From Pyronema omphalodes (Eukaryota; Ascomycota; Pezizomycetes; Pezizales; Pyronemataceae): a stretch of DNA of 64,000 nucleotides. Shown here one piece after another: positions 1 through 12,880 of the stretch. The stretch's first letter is position 1, and every line of letters begins with the position of its first letter. The notes beneath the pieces were generated by a model. The model was not told where the DNA came from. It made no database searches and was given only the letters and a program-made list of their open reading frames with translations. Location: positions 248,001 through 312,000 of the forward strand of contig JAJJXM010000052.1 of assembly GCA_024516155.1 (NCBI GenBank), written 5' to 3'. The position numbers were made by a program, and so were the translations under genes.

Positions 1-42
1 AACAATTGTCGCATAGTTACATTTCTGACATCTCGTCTGTAG

Positions 43-489
43 GATACCTCGTCTGCCCCACTAAGTCGACGTAGTTCCATTGCTTCTGCTTTGCTCAACA
101 TGGGCATCAACTCAAATGCTGCAACTACCATTGGCCCTTCCCCAGGCAATATTATTTCTGCGCTTTTCGGTCGTCGTTCTCAGGCCAACTCAGCCATCGG
201 TCCTCCATTGATTGTTGCAGAGGATCAACAACCCACCAGTCATAATCAGTCGGTCAACACGGCCCAAGCTACCGGGGGCAGTGAACCGATCCAGCAAGAA
301 CAATCATCTCGCTTGAAGCAGTGCACTCTGTCGAATGACGAAGCTGTTCTTGTCCTGACCGCTGCCGGTGTCGGAGGCATGGGACCCATGATCAGTGCGG
401 ACGGAAATATCTCTAGCTTCGGGCCGCAGGAGAATATGAAGCACAACAAGGAGGAGGACAAGAAAACCCAACACAGACACCGGCGATAG
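43..489 (+). CDS. Family A small protein, copy A1 (3' exon only, cut by window edge)
   Basis: This is the last exon of a family-A gene; the earlier exons lie outside the window. The exon begins right after an AG acceptor at 41-42. It reads D-T-S-S-A-P-L-S-R-R, matching the start of exon 3 in A3 and A6 (D-I-P-P-A-P-R-P-R-R). A first in-frame ATG occurs at 91, but homology shows that coding starts at the exon border. The last third holds the family core, LSNDEAVLVLTAAGVGGMGP followed by M-I-S-A-D-G-N-I. The tail is lysine-, glutamate- and arginine-rich. The frame is open to the stop at 487-489, so this copy looks intact. I see no signal peptide. Its function is unknown; only the family membership is certain. 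Confidence 0.7.
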   Translation, partial: DTSSAPLSRRSSIASALLNMGINSNAATTIGPSPGNIISALFGRRSQANSAIGPPLIVAEDQQPTSHNQSVNTAQATGGSEPIQQEQSSRLKQCTLSNDEAVLVLTAAGVGGMGPMISADGNISSFGPQENMKHNKEEDKKTQHRHRR

Positions 490-1620
490 GCTTGTAATTG
501 ATGGTTTTAGCCTGTGGTTTAGCATAATACAGCGTATGTTTATTTTGTACCATTTTATGAGTATCAAATTAGTCGATCATTTGAATATATTACATTTCTT
601 GTGAATATTGTGTAATATTTCAGGATTCCGCCAGGCTGTGCTAAATTCCAATAGTAAACGAATAAACAATAAATGACGAAATGAATTTTCTGACATTTTA
701 ATGCATGGGAGTGTTTGGGGGCACATAGTACTTCCCACTGCTCAGTGATATGTCATGATCCCAGAAGTCACTCGACACAGGCATCCGAATGCGATGCCCC
801 GTGATTCACTAACCAATTGGTCATAAATTCGTTCAAAATAGCAAAAGAAGCAAAAATAAATTATATTAACGGATCATAATGCTAAGAAAATGGAACTCTA
901 GGCAGCCGCCAAAGAGCCCCCAATTCACTGAGCTTGATGCAAGAAACATGCAGCTGGTGAAACTACGCAATTGTGTACAAAAAAATGATATCGAATAAGG
1001 TGGAAGTAGCATATCTCATATACGTATTCGGGATATGGCTATGTTAGTCGGTAAAAAATGAGTGGCGCTTTTCACTTATAACGACTGAACCTTAACATGC
1101 AAAGTTCAATCAACTTGCGAAGGGACTTTTCTCATCACAGAAACCCTCATCACTCACATCAGATTTCCTTAACACTTTCTACCTACTCATGCGGTTTGTC
1201 ATATTAAGCACCCGTCCTGCAATCCGCCCTGCAGCCCAAATTTTTCCAAAATTCGCCACAGGAATACTCGTCGCTATGGCAGTCTACACTCTTGCCTCTC
1301 CGTATATCGACTTCTAAAATACCTCAGACTCACTTCCGCTAACACGCACGCTCGTACTACGTACTCTATAATCTGTTCCTGCAACTCCACCGTTGCTCCA
1401 CCCTCCCCCCGCTATCGTTTCAAAATAACATCAAACAACCCCCTCAAAACCACCTTGCAAATCATTCTCCTTCTCCGAAGCTTAGCCCTCCAGGTCAATC
1501 CGGTACCAGAATCTCAACGTATGCCATATGTTATAAGGCACATATCATCTATATACATGATATATTCCTCCAAAGCTCATGTGAACGGTATAAAACTTCA
1601 AAAATGATACATTATAAAGA
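490..1620. other. Intergenic, AT-rich flank of A1
   Basis: I see no gene here. Bases about 704-812 (catgggagtgttt... to ...gtgattcactaac) resemble 25,010-25,110. Both contain a 'catgatcycagaagtcact' string, so part of the A1 3' flank is repeated elsewhere. The rest is A+T-rich with scattered short runs. Confidence 0.5.
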
Positions 1621-4600
1621 TTTTTAATTTGGCTTCCGAACGTAAACCCGACCCAGCAAACCCGTTTAAAAAAACAAAACGCGACAAAAATCCTCGCAAG
1701 TCAACCGCAAACCGTACCAACAAGGGCCAAACCCTAACACGACTCAACAGCTATATGTATCATGTCGTCATGACGCTAATCGGCCAAGGCAGATTTTCCG
1801 CTCCCATGGCCATAACCATAGAATCGATCGTCCGCATACATGCCTACATACTGATCTTACTTCCGAGAATTCGTACGTTATGTCTCGGTCCCGTGACACC
1901 TTAACCTTCACCCCCGCCGGAATAGCTACTCCTTAACCGAATTTGCTATCTCCTATCAACGAAAGAAAGTTCTCACCGCAAAATTCCTCAGATTTGACTC
2001 CACTTTACTAGTTCACGGTCACTCTCATCCGTCGAGACTCGAAAGAACTCAGAAAATACGTCATGAAAGAAAGAACCTTGAAGCGTAGGCTAGTCTCGCA
2101 CATAGCATCGGCGGTAAAATAAAAAAAAACATTCCGTATCGTATGCTCTAAATATGTATGAACAAGTGCGTGTAATTTCCATTTCTAATTCCGAAGTCAC
2201 AAGTCACAAGTGGCATAAAATATTTTTCCCTTCCCTTTCCTTCCGCTATTTTAAAGATCTCATCGAAGCTATTTTTCTTTTTTTTCCTTTTTTTTTTCTC
2301 GAACCCCGAATCCCGAATCCCGAACCCTGAACTCGGAAGGAATGCAAGATGAGTTGTTTTTATCGATTTTTTCCAACCTTCCGAGTTTGAAACAGAAACC
2401 TCGCTAACCCGCTAAACCGCTAAACCCAGTCGAACGTTGGTACATGAGGTTTCGGTTGTGACTGCGAGTCTGTGAGTTTGCGACAACTGCATATGTACTT
2501 TGTTTCCCCGGACCATAGCAGCATAGGGCTAGGCTGCACAGCTTCAAAATTCTAGGGATCTGCAATGGGTTTAAGATTTTAGGTTTAGGGCAAGGAGACA
2601 AGCAAGCGAGGAAGCGAACCAAAATCCTTGCAGTACGGTGATCTACGCCCCCCTCCTCCTCCCGCGCTACATATATATCGTATCATACATATCTCCATAC
2701 ATATCAGCCTGTATACATAGCATACATATGTATCCCACGTTATTTCTCCGGTCGGCGTCCACATATGTAGTAACTTATTTGATGAGATCCTGCTGCCTGC
2801 AGGAAACATGTGAAAAAGACTTGCTAAACATTGATGTACATGTGTTTATGATTCGTGAGTTTACAACAGTAAAACTTAAATATATGACTTGTGATTTTTT
2901 TGCAGCATGTCTTTCATCACTATTTGTAGCCATTCCACTTGACAAAATCTGTATACATGTACATAAAAACCGATATCTTGAAACATACTTTAACCCCATG
3001 TTTTTTTCTTCGCTTATGCCACTATTTAGTTGCAGTACTAGATAGAATTGCAGGAAGGAATTATAACCTGATTTCCACCTTGCAGCTACTAGAAAATGCA
3101 GTCATCATTTAAAAATTACTCAGGAACTAAGGGACCAAAGAACCCTGGGATACGAGGTATGTTTTGCATGTATATATCTCTGGATAATATATACAGTTTC
3201 GAGTTCGTACATACAGTACAGCCAGTGGCCACTGCATGTACCGGCAACCGGAAAAGCGAGATCTTCTTTTTGAACTTTAGGGATATGACATGACATGACA
3301 TGACATGACATGATATGTCAACCATATAGTTACATAATACCGTAACAGAGAGAATAAAAAAAAAAACCCGAACTTTGTATCTACGTCCGTATCTATGTAT
3401 CTACGTATGTATGTATACAACCATCAACTATTACTTCCCCTACATACAAACCCCACATGTTCATCTCCAGGGCGCACGATCAAGCTAGCTAAACGACCAT
3501 TTATGGTGCATTTTAGCGGTTTCTACACACGCATCGAATTACCGGAAACAATCAAAATCAGGGCTGATTTGGCGGTATGTTACGCACCATATGTACATAC
3601 CTACACAGCCCTTGTTTGATGAGCTCCTGGTGGTGACCTAAGTGAAGTGGGGGCGGGGTTACTGGAGATTTGGGATCTTCAAGGCGGTGGCAAGTTGCAG
3701 AAGGGGCTAGCTACATGGGCTGCTAGGGAAACGATCTGGAGCTGTGAGATGCGTTTACTGTATGTATGTACATATGAGCAGGGATTGGTAGATACGGACA
3801 CGGGCAAAGACTCAAACCTAAGGTTTCACGGCGACCTCCGATTAGGGTATAGCTTGACGATTTCAGTCTTCAGACTCCAGAGTCACCGTAGTTTGTGTTT
3901 GTATGTGTTTGTTTGTTGAGATCTGTCAGGTATGTATGTAGATGTTTCGATAATAATATGGTGTAATGCTTCCTACCATACAGAGATATTTCGATCCTCC
4001 GTGTCGAACGAAGCGTCAAACACAAAATATCCCATGACGTGTGGCGTTTACTAGCTCTGTTTCCATATTTCCACAACCCGGTGTGTTGACGAATCCTACA
4101 TACATACATACACCTGAGCCTTAAAGCACCCTGTACATATGATACATATTTCAGGGAGCCTCAAAGCTCAAGCCTCCAACAACATAACCGCACCGGCAAT
4201 TACCAAGACGGCCCGCAACGCCCGCGGAGCAAAAGTTCACACCTCGCAACACGGGACGAGAAGATCTAGATCCGCGGAAACGTTTTTAGAGGGTCTATGT
4301 ATGCCATATGGTGGCCGGTGATGTACCGATCTATACCTAGCGTTTCGTTTCATCTAGACCAGCGCGCGGCGTCTAGACCGTGCGACTTCGCGGCTAAGCG
4401 AGCTCGTTGCTATGTACGCAGACCTTGGAAGTTGGAAGTTGGAAATTGAAGCTTGGGAATATGTACAGGGCCCAGGCATATATAGAAATCTCGCGATGTT
4501 AGGCTTCGGATACAGAAAGGAAGTATAGCAAGCATCCTTGTGGTGTCTACATATAGTCGTCAATCCTGAAGTTTGCTGCGAACCATAAATTATCGAATGG

Positions 4601-6200
4601 GTGATATAGATGTGGCGAACTAGGCACAGCTAGATGGGCAGTGGCCATTCCATGGTCTTTGACACATGAATCTTTTTTTTGCGGCTTTTTATATTAACAC
4701 TCTGGAGAGAAAACGGAAATAACGGAAGCGTGTGTGTGATGTGAGATTTATGGTATGTAGGTCCTCTAGTGTATATAGTAAATGATGAGTCGATCAAGTA
4801 AACCGGGCTGGAGAGGAGCGATTTCAAAGCAGCCTTTGAACCGTGAACGTTGAAACCAGAGGCGAAAAGAAAAGGAACGGATATACAATTATCCTAAAAC
4901 GCTCCTTTAACCGGATATCAGATGCTATGCTGTGCTTTGCTATGCATCGGTCGCAGCATAGTTTCTGTCACCGTATTTGATTTGAAATCCTTCCATGCCG
5001 GAGAATTGGTAGATACGGATATATCATTGAGGATATGTATGGTGATTTATTCCGTTGAACTTTGCTATGTTCTGAGGGCGATTGTTCCGATAACTCCGCG
5101 GTCGGTAGTAACGGCTTACAATGACTTGCATAGCCCTCTCAGCTCCAAGTAGATGGCTCCAATAGCACGCTAGTGATAGCGCCAGGGTCCCACAAGTGTA
5201 AAGCATCCACAACAGCATCTAAACCACGACATACATCGCTAACTAGCATAGCGGCTTCACCTCATCGAATGAGATGTCTTAAAACTTCCAGAATCACATC
5301 TTGGATTTACATATGGTGTATCACTTTCTTTACGGTAGACTTGTAAGCCCCACTGAACTTTTCAAAAACGTCGCCTCACTTCACCGAATTGGACTTTGCA
5401 TGTTGTCAAGGCTACTGTTTTTATTGAGCGGAAGGAGTCAGGTTGAACACCTGATTTCTTTTTTGGGGGACAACTGGTTCTTACTTTCTCGGTAATATAA
5501 TCCACGTGGTCCGAGGTCGTCGGTAGTGGGTAGTGGGTAGTAGGTATTCGGTGTTTGACAGACTGCTGCCTACTGGAATCTAAAATACGATACATGATAT
5601 GTAGACCGGGCGCCGAGGATCACGGACGGATACGCAAGCTATGTATCAAGCTATTGAGCAACCGCGGTATGTGGACAAAATTATGAGCTTCGAGTCATAA
5701 AAGATTTAGTCGTAGTAAAGTCTACAAGTGTCTCATGCGTTGTCTAAGTATTCACCATAGAAACTGTTGAGAAAACTTCATCGTAACCTTCGTGATATAT
5801 GACGTTTTTTCACTAGCCGTTGTATAATTAACTCTATTTAGCAAAATCATGTCGTATATACCATGGTTATTCTCCGTTGATAATAGCTGGAGTAAAAAAT
5901 TACTACATAACTTACATACTGCTATTACATAGACCCTGCGTTTATTATAAGATGGAACCCGAAATATCTGAAACATCTGAAATATCTGAAACACCTGCAT
6001 AAACCTCGTCTCCACAAGATCGATGCGTTGGCATCCCTTCGCTCATATGACATCCTACATCCCCCATCCTACATCCCCCATCCTACATACAAGGCTACAA
6101 ACGATTCAAAAACACCATCAAAAATATAGCACCACGAATATCTTCCTCTAAAAACAGAATAAAATATGATATTCATAAATAATAAAATATGATTTATGAT
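1621..6200. other. Gene-free tract with TACATA/TATGTA words
   Basis: No reading frame here is convincing: all are short, overlap one another and have low-complexity translations. The stretch is dotted with tacatacata/tatgtatgta words (for example 2,668-2,735, 3,395-3,420, 3,765-3,775, 4,098-4,112). It also has an (ACATG)n run at about 3,283-3,312, 'gaatcccgaatcccgaaccc' type runs near 2,300-2,330, and a poly-T tract near 2,280-2,300. Confidence 0.5.
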
Positions 6201-9200
6201 TTTATTTTTATGATTTATTCTTCGGATATAGCGGCTGGGCGTTTGAGGTTTGAGGTTTGAGGTTTGCGGATGTGTATGTGTATGTTTTCTCTGGTAAATC
6301 TGGTGGATCTGGTTGATCGAATATGGTGGTGCCTGGTGAATATGGTGGATCTGGTGGTGCCTGGTGGTGTCTGCTCTGGTCGGTCCAGGGTTCGCGTCGG
6401 AACTTCATGAACGGCGAACAGTGAAAGATCAAGTATAGCAATTCTGCACATCATAAACCTTCAAACTCCCCATAAATGCGCTAATATTGTACTCCATATG
6501 TATATACTGCATACATCCACCTATCCATCCCACCATTCACCAAGCTGAAAGGGAAGTCAACAGGTTACAGTTCAAATGTACTGCAATGCCAAGACTTATG
6601 TATGTATGTATATAGCTCCGCGGATATTTAGATATTTAGGTATTTAGTACACTATACGAAAAGCTCCCCGGCGGGCTGGTGGGTGGGCGGGTGGGTGGGT
6701 TCGTAATATGCTGACCATATATCATACATACATACATAGCTGGAAGTAATGCTACACGATACAAGACTATAGGTCGCCACCCTTGACCCCGATATCTCCA
6801 TATCCATATCTCCGCTAGCTGGGTTCTCTGGGGTAGTGGTGTTTATATTATGCATAGGACGGCTGTGGAAGGAAACTGAAAGAGGTGATGCTGTATAACC
6901 CCCTGGAGGGAAGGTGGGCTTGTATAGCATGAGATTGATGTTTACTGCAGTACCTGGATAGCTGGAGGTAGCTGGAGATGGAGATGGATAGCTTTAGCAT
7001 CGGCCATGAAGTTTAGCATCAAGTCCATAGATCGATAGATCAAGTATGAAGACTACATACATACCCATTTCCCTAGGATCTGGGGATGGGTTATGTAGTT
7101 TCATAACAATAAGGTCATGTGAACTCCAGCAATTCTCTAGAAATCATACTGTTACATCCACCCAGCATCCATAGCTCCCATTATTCCCATCATCTATATC
7201 CCATCCCATCCAACCCATCCAACCCATCCCATCCAACCCATCCTATATCCCCCATACCCCAGGAAATCACCATACCCCCCCCCCCGCTATGAATCAGATT
7301 ACATAACAACCGACACGGAACGGAGAAATATTACGCCTCATTTCTTAGCGTTATATATCCATATCCATATCCCCGCAGGGTGCCTGCCAGGGGGTATCGG
7401 GATGCCGGGGTGTCTGGGGCTGGGGGTTAGGGGCCAGGGGTCAGTGGTGTTTATGGCCACCATAATACATACAACGCCACTGGTAGAAGTCAGAAGTCAG
7501 AATGTATCCAGCACTCATAAGTGAGCCAGACGATAGGTTAGGGCGCATAATACTGTAGTAGAAACATATATCAACATAACATAGGGCAGACATACAAAAT
7601 ACATACAAAGTACAGACAACGCTTCACTCCACTCCAATAGACTTAAGATGATGGATGAGTCGATATGTATACATAACTATAACTATAACTATAACCATAA
7701 TTATATCAGCGGCATACCACCAATGTTAAGCATGTATGCATGGATGGAGTTGCTATATACAGTCGATAGTCGACGGTCGACGGTCGTAGAGAGGTTATAT
7801 ATGTATGGATATGGATATGGGTATGGATATGGGTTTTGCTATGGATTTGGAGATTCTTTTGTTCTTTTATTGTTTTAACCGGCGATGCATAGTTATGTAG
7901 TATGTGGTATGTAGTATGCGGTAAGTATGATAGGTAATGCATTGCATGGATGACTCGATATCGTTGTTAAGATAGGATAGGTAGGATAGGGTCTAGCGAT
8001 CTAGGCAGCAGTCGAGGTTGTGAGTAATATGTACTTAACACACATACCGTACATGGATTCAGACATTTTTTTGTTTCAGTTGCTTGAGGACCGTGGGATG
8101 GATATTCGTGGGATTTTGTGGGATATGGTAGTGTGGGATATGGTAGTGTGGGATATGGTAGTGTGGGATATGGTGGGATTTTGTGGGATATGGTGGGATT
8201 TTGTGGGATTTTGTGGTAATACATACGGCGGTACGTATACGGCGGTGTATACAGAAACGTGGGGTGACTTTGCAACACCGCAACATCGCAACCGCAACAT
8301 CAACACCGCAACACCGCAACCTCAACACCGCAACCCCAAAACCCAAAATCCAAAACCCAAACCCCAAAACCTAAAACCCGGCATCACGTTTCCTGGCACT
8401 GGGTATCCCGCAGTGGCACCATACAACGATACATCACGATACCGTCTACTACGGTCTTATATAGAAAGACGATTTGTTAAACGACAATGGATATGGATAT
8501 ATATAACTTATATCGGATGGATTAATTAGATTGGATAGATGAAATGGGATGGATAGAGAATAGAGAATAGATTGAAGAAATTAAATGGACCGAAGAAATT
8601 GAATGGACTGAATAGATTAAATAAACATGGGCATATGTATCGGCATATGTACAGGTACTGCAATGTAGACGTATGGTGGCTTATGTACTGCGTGGGGTAA
8701 TTTGTATATCTATATCTATCTATCTATCTATATGTATATATGTATCTCGCCAATCATTTACATATGAGATCTCCACCGTGGGGGGAGGGGGGAGGGTGGG
8801 ATATGATGCGTATATTTATGGACTGGCGAAGTTTATTTTATTTTATTTCATTGAAGTTCTTTTTGTTTTTGCTGGTATGAAATACAGTAGCTTGGTATCG
8901 GTATCGGTATTGGTATTGAGAAATGTCACGGGTATTTAGAGAAGGAGGAGGAGGAGGAGTGGTTTGGATGGTTTGGATATAAGGTGCTGTTGTGTATGTG
9001 TATGTATATCTTTTATGTTCTATTTTCTATGTTCTGTAACTCAGTCTTCAAATCTATCTATGGTGGTCTACGTTCCGCCATTTTTTTTAAAAAAAGAAAA
9101 CTTCGTATGTATGTATGTACATACATGCATTTCGGAATTTTTTCTGTGTATATACAGATCCATTCATTAATTCATTCGCTCGTTCATTCGTTCGTTCATT

Positions 9201-9600
9201 CGTCCATTTATTCTGCATCATTTGGACTTTGTATTGATTCTTACAAACTACTAGAACCACTCATAGCTTATGAGTCATGACTACATACATACAGTATTGC
9301 TCAGCTTTGCTTTGCTTTGGTATATACCTGTCACCTGTGTACCTACCGTTACCATTACATGTAAAAAAAGTGCAAATCCAGGTATGTATCTATCTATACA
9401 TCCCGCTACATACATCCCATTACTCAGTTCCATACATTCAATACCCCACCCCGCCCCGCCCCGCGCCGACACCAACACTTCAAACCGCCTAGCCCCGGCC
9501 CAAAATCCAAGACCTACATACATACATAGCGCAACATCCGTGCGGCGAGCGGGATTGAGATGAATTTTTGTTTTTTTGTTTGGCGCGGGATATTCCGGGG
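6200..9600. other. Gene-free tract with many short tandem repeats
   Basis: I see no supported gene. The contents are simple: a gaggttt repeat at 6,241-6,267, ggtggatctggtg-type repeats at 6,296-6,370, (accc/atcc)n at 7,195-7,260, a C run at about 7,276-7,286, 'ggatatggatatgg' at 7,806-7,835, ctatctatct at 8,710-8,732, and attcgttcattcgttc at 9,170-9,205. Frames crossing these repeats encode only repetitive peptides. Confidence 0.5.
8108..8216. repeat. 16-bp tandem repeat (gggatatggtagtgtg type)
   Basis: Four consecutive near-perfect units of 'gggatatggtagtgtg' pass into a related 'gggattttgtgggatatggt' array. It is followed at 8,275-8,385 by an 'accgcaac/aaacccaaa' array on a purine/pyrimidine-biased strand. 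Frames crossing it translate to WDMVV repeats and are not considered genes. Confidence 0.8.
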
Positions 9601-9604
9601 CGAA

Positions 9605-9651
<47 letters not shown>

Positions 9652-9652
9652 G
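9605..9652. repeat. (GAT)n microsatellite
   Basis: Fifteen or so GAT/ATG triplets in a row with one interruption (ggt). It lies in gene-free DNA. Confidence 0.9.
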
Positions 9653-12600
9653 ACGGAGGTCGCGGGGAGGTCGCGGGCTGGAATGGGTTTAGGTCTTCAG
9701 TGAGGTGGGAGGAATTGGGTGGATACTGATACAGCGACTGATACGGGATGAGAGATGTGGAGTGCTGGGGAAGTATATACGGAGGCGTGGAAAAATTAAT
9801 TCTTTAGGCAGCGGGATCAAGATTCAAAGCCACGGAGTCCACGGAGTCCACGGAGTCTCCGGTGACTTGGTGGAGGTGGAGGTAGAGTCACTGTTGTAGG
9901 CTTGGGCTTGGTGTGCGTTGCTTGCGTTGCTGGTGGAGGTGGAAGCATGATAGTTTTCTTTTTTTTTTTTGCCATATGGTTAGGCAGGTTCACTGCATGA
10001 GCAACGGGGGGGTTTTTTTTTCTTGTGGGCGGGCTTTGGTTACGGTCGTGTACTGTATGTATGATGTATCGACTTTGAGTTTCGCTATGGTGCTATGGCG
10101 GAAACGGTTATCTGGTTATGTATCTAGATTCTACTCTACTCTACAGTCGTGCAGGCGGAGAGTCGTCATACTGCTTCTTGATACAGACTACTGCGTGAGC
10201 CTTGAGGCGCACTGGCGTCTGCGGAGACGGAGACGGAGATACATGCTGGAAATTACTTATTCGCTGGGATAATGATATTGATTCTTCGCGTGACTTGCAG
10301 GGTGCTGGGGAAACGATTTGTTCCAGATGATGTGTTGCAGATGTTTGATGGTCTTTGGTTGATGAACCTTGGGGTTTGGGATGAGCGTGGGGTGAACAGT
10401 GAGAAGAGGTTGGTTTTTTGACGCCGGGTGTACCTTTTCTATCATGTTTTTTTTTTTTTTTTTGGATTTTCGTTTATTTCATCGCAATTGCTATTTTAAT
10501 TACCCTGCAATCTATTCTAGCAATCTATTCTAGCAATCTATTCTAGCAAGTTATTCCTATGAATTGATATTTCAGTAAGGTTAAAATACACTTATTCACA
10601 TGCCTACATTCATCTTTGTCCTCATGACCGTTCATCACTTTCTCTTCGGTGCCATCCATCTGCACAGATGAAGATGCAAACACTTTGGGGGGGGATGAAC
10701 AGAAAGCGTTGATGGCCGGCGGGCTTGTTGAAATTCTCGCGTCATGAATGGTCAGTTATGGTCAACCCCAGATCCCTGAAGCACGCAGCGTCAACGCCTA
10801 GTGTGGTATTAGCGTACATGATTCTGGAGCTATCCAAGTCTCGTTCACACCCTGGAGGCGCTCTAAACGTGCTCTAATGCCGGGTTGGGAAAGGCTAATA
10901 GCGCGGCTCTTCTAGCGTGGTTTTGGCGTCCTTTGGTGGATTCGTTAAGTACCCTGGGTGCCCCGGATCATGCTGGTGGAACCGTCGAGCGAAGGGTGCG
11001 ATCCATCCATCCATCCATAACGAAACACTCAAGCAAACCCTTTACAAAGCCCACAAACCAGCGGAATCCCGTAAATAGGGACAGTCCGCACGACACAAAC
11101 GACAGTCCCGAACAGAGCAGACAGATTCTGAGACAGGTGCCGCCCAAAAGAAGTACAGTACGAGGATTTTGGCGATTATTCCGAGTCAGCAGACGCCGGC
11201 ACTAGGGAAATCATCACTGTTATAATAAACCGAAACCGAGTAGTAGTTGGTCCTAGCACAACACCACCATCAGGTCACTCACTCACCATCCATCCACCCA
11301 CACTGTCCGAGAGCCATTTGGTTGGTCGCCTCGTACATACCATACATCCACACTTATACATACTCCACATCCACATCCACATCCACAACCTTCACCGTTG
11401 CCAGAGGGGCATCCAGCTACCGGCTTCTACCACGAACCACGTTTGACTGCCGTGTGGCGTGTAGCAACTTGCAGTTGGCGAACCAGACACATTGAGTTGC
11501 AACCATCACAGCTGCCTGAACCAGCAGTGGAGATCCGACAGGTAAGCAAGCACCCACACAGGCACACAAGCACAAGCACGAGCACGAGCAGAAGCAATCA
11601 CGAGCAAGCAAAGAGAGGGAGCAGGTTGGAGTCGGGGAGAATTGAAGTTGGAGCAGACTGGAACAGACTGGAGCAGATTGAAGCAGATTGGAGCAGATTG
11701 GAGTGTCAGGACAGGACAGGACAGGACAGGATCAAGAGAAAGTGAGCCACAGGCAGGCAAAGCAATACCTGTTGCACCACAGTGCGTTGCGTTGAGCTAC
11801 AGCTAGCCGTCCGCTTAACGCATCCCTCGTCCAATCTCCCAATCTCCCAATCTCCCCCATCATCTGTTTCCCCAGTTCGCCCCCACACCCCCAGTTTCCG
11901 TCTCACCCCCATCTCCCCCATCCTCCCATCCCCCCATCCCCCAATCCTCCAGTCTCACCAATCTCCCCCACACCATCCCTCCCCATCTTGAAGAATCCCA
12001 AGCCAACAAAGCAGCAGCCATCCATTACACACCAACCGTCCTTCTCACAATTGCATTCACTCTCCCGCTATCCTTCCACCAGACCTTCGATATTCCTTCC
12101 GTTCTACCGCCTTCCATTCCGACCTTACGAATCACGCAACACAATTCCGAGTGGCTTTATCTGTCTATATATATCGCTTCTTTAAGTAATATATCACGCC
12201 GTCGTCAACCTCGCGAATCGCTAGTGCAATTACACACCTATCGACATCATAGATTTCGATAGCTGTACAGCACAGTAGTAGGCCAAACTCAGTCAGGCGA
12301 TCCACCGCACAACTCACCCATCATCGTCATCTCCCAGCCTTCCAAGTCGGTCTTTTCCGCCTCATCGTCTACGCACTCGGCCCTGTGTTCTGCGACTGGC
12401 ATCCATTGTGTTCCGCATCGAGTTGAATCACGCTGATACCCTCCATTACGCTTGTTGCATTCGTTGTTGTCACCATTATTACAGCCCCCCAGGTGATACT
12501 TTTCAACGTCTTGGGCAGGTTCGAATTTCCCATCATACTACTGCATACCGTATTTATTTGCGGTATTGGGGTGATTCAATCAACCACCCCATATTTGACT

Positions 12601-12880
12601 TAAGTAGCTTCAGCCGACCCGAAGCTTATTCCCGCGCCCCTAGCTTAGGAACGTCCGAGCTTCAACAGAGACAACCCCTTACGCATAACATACATTCCTC
12701 AGCTCGACAGCAACCTTGTGTCTTCACCAACCTTATATTCGAATCTCCTGCCATTATTCTACAAGCTGTTGCGACCATGGCTCTCGCCCTAGTACGGCGC
12801 TTTTAACCGTCCGCGATCAGAGAACCGTTTCGAATACTAGTTTTGAACCAACTCCGTCAGCTCGACGACTTTTCGCAACA
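9653..12880. other. Intergenic; pyrimidine-rich leader of the Lst4/FNIP gene
   Basis: No supported gene is seen up to 12,880. From about 11,820 to 12,150 the plus strand is strongly C/T-rich (repeated 'ctcccaatctcccccatc'). That is usual for fungal promoters and 5' leaders and is consistent with transcription towards the gene at 12,881. There is also a (T)n run at 10,448-10,465, a tandem 'tctattctagcaa' at 10,510-10,550, and 'caggacaggacagg' at 11,708-11,730. Confidence 0.5.

Noticed and set aside
8020..8529. 169-codon frame with WDMVV repeats
   Set aside because: Runs through a 16-bp tandem array and encodes only repeat-derived peptide.
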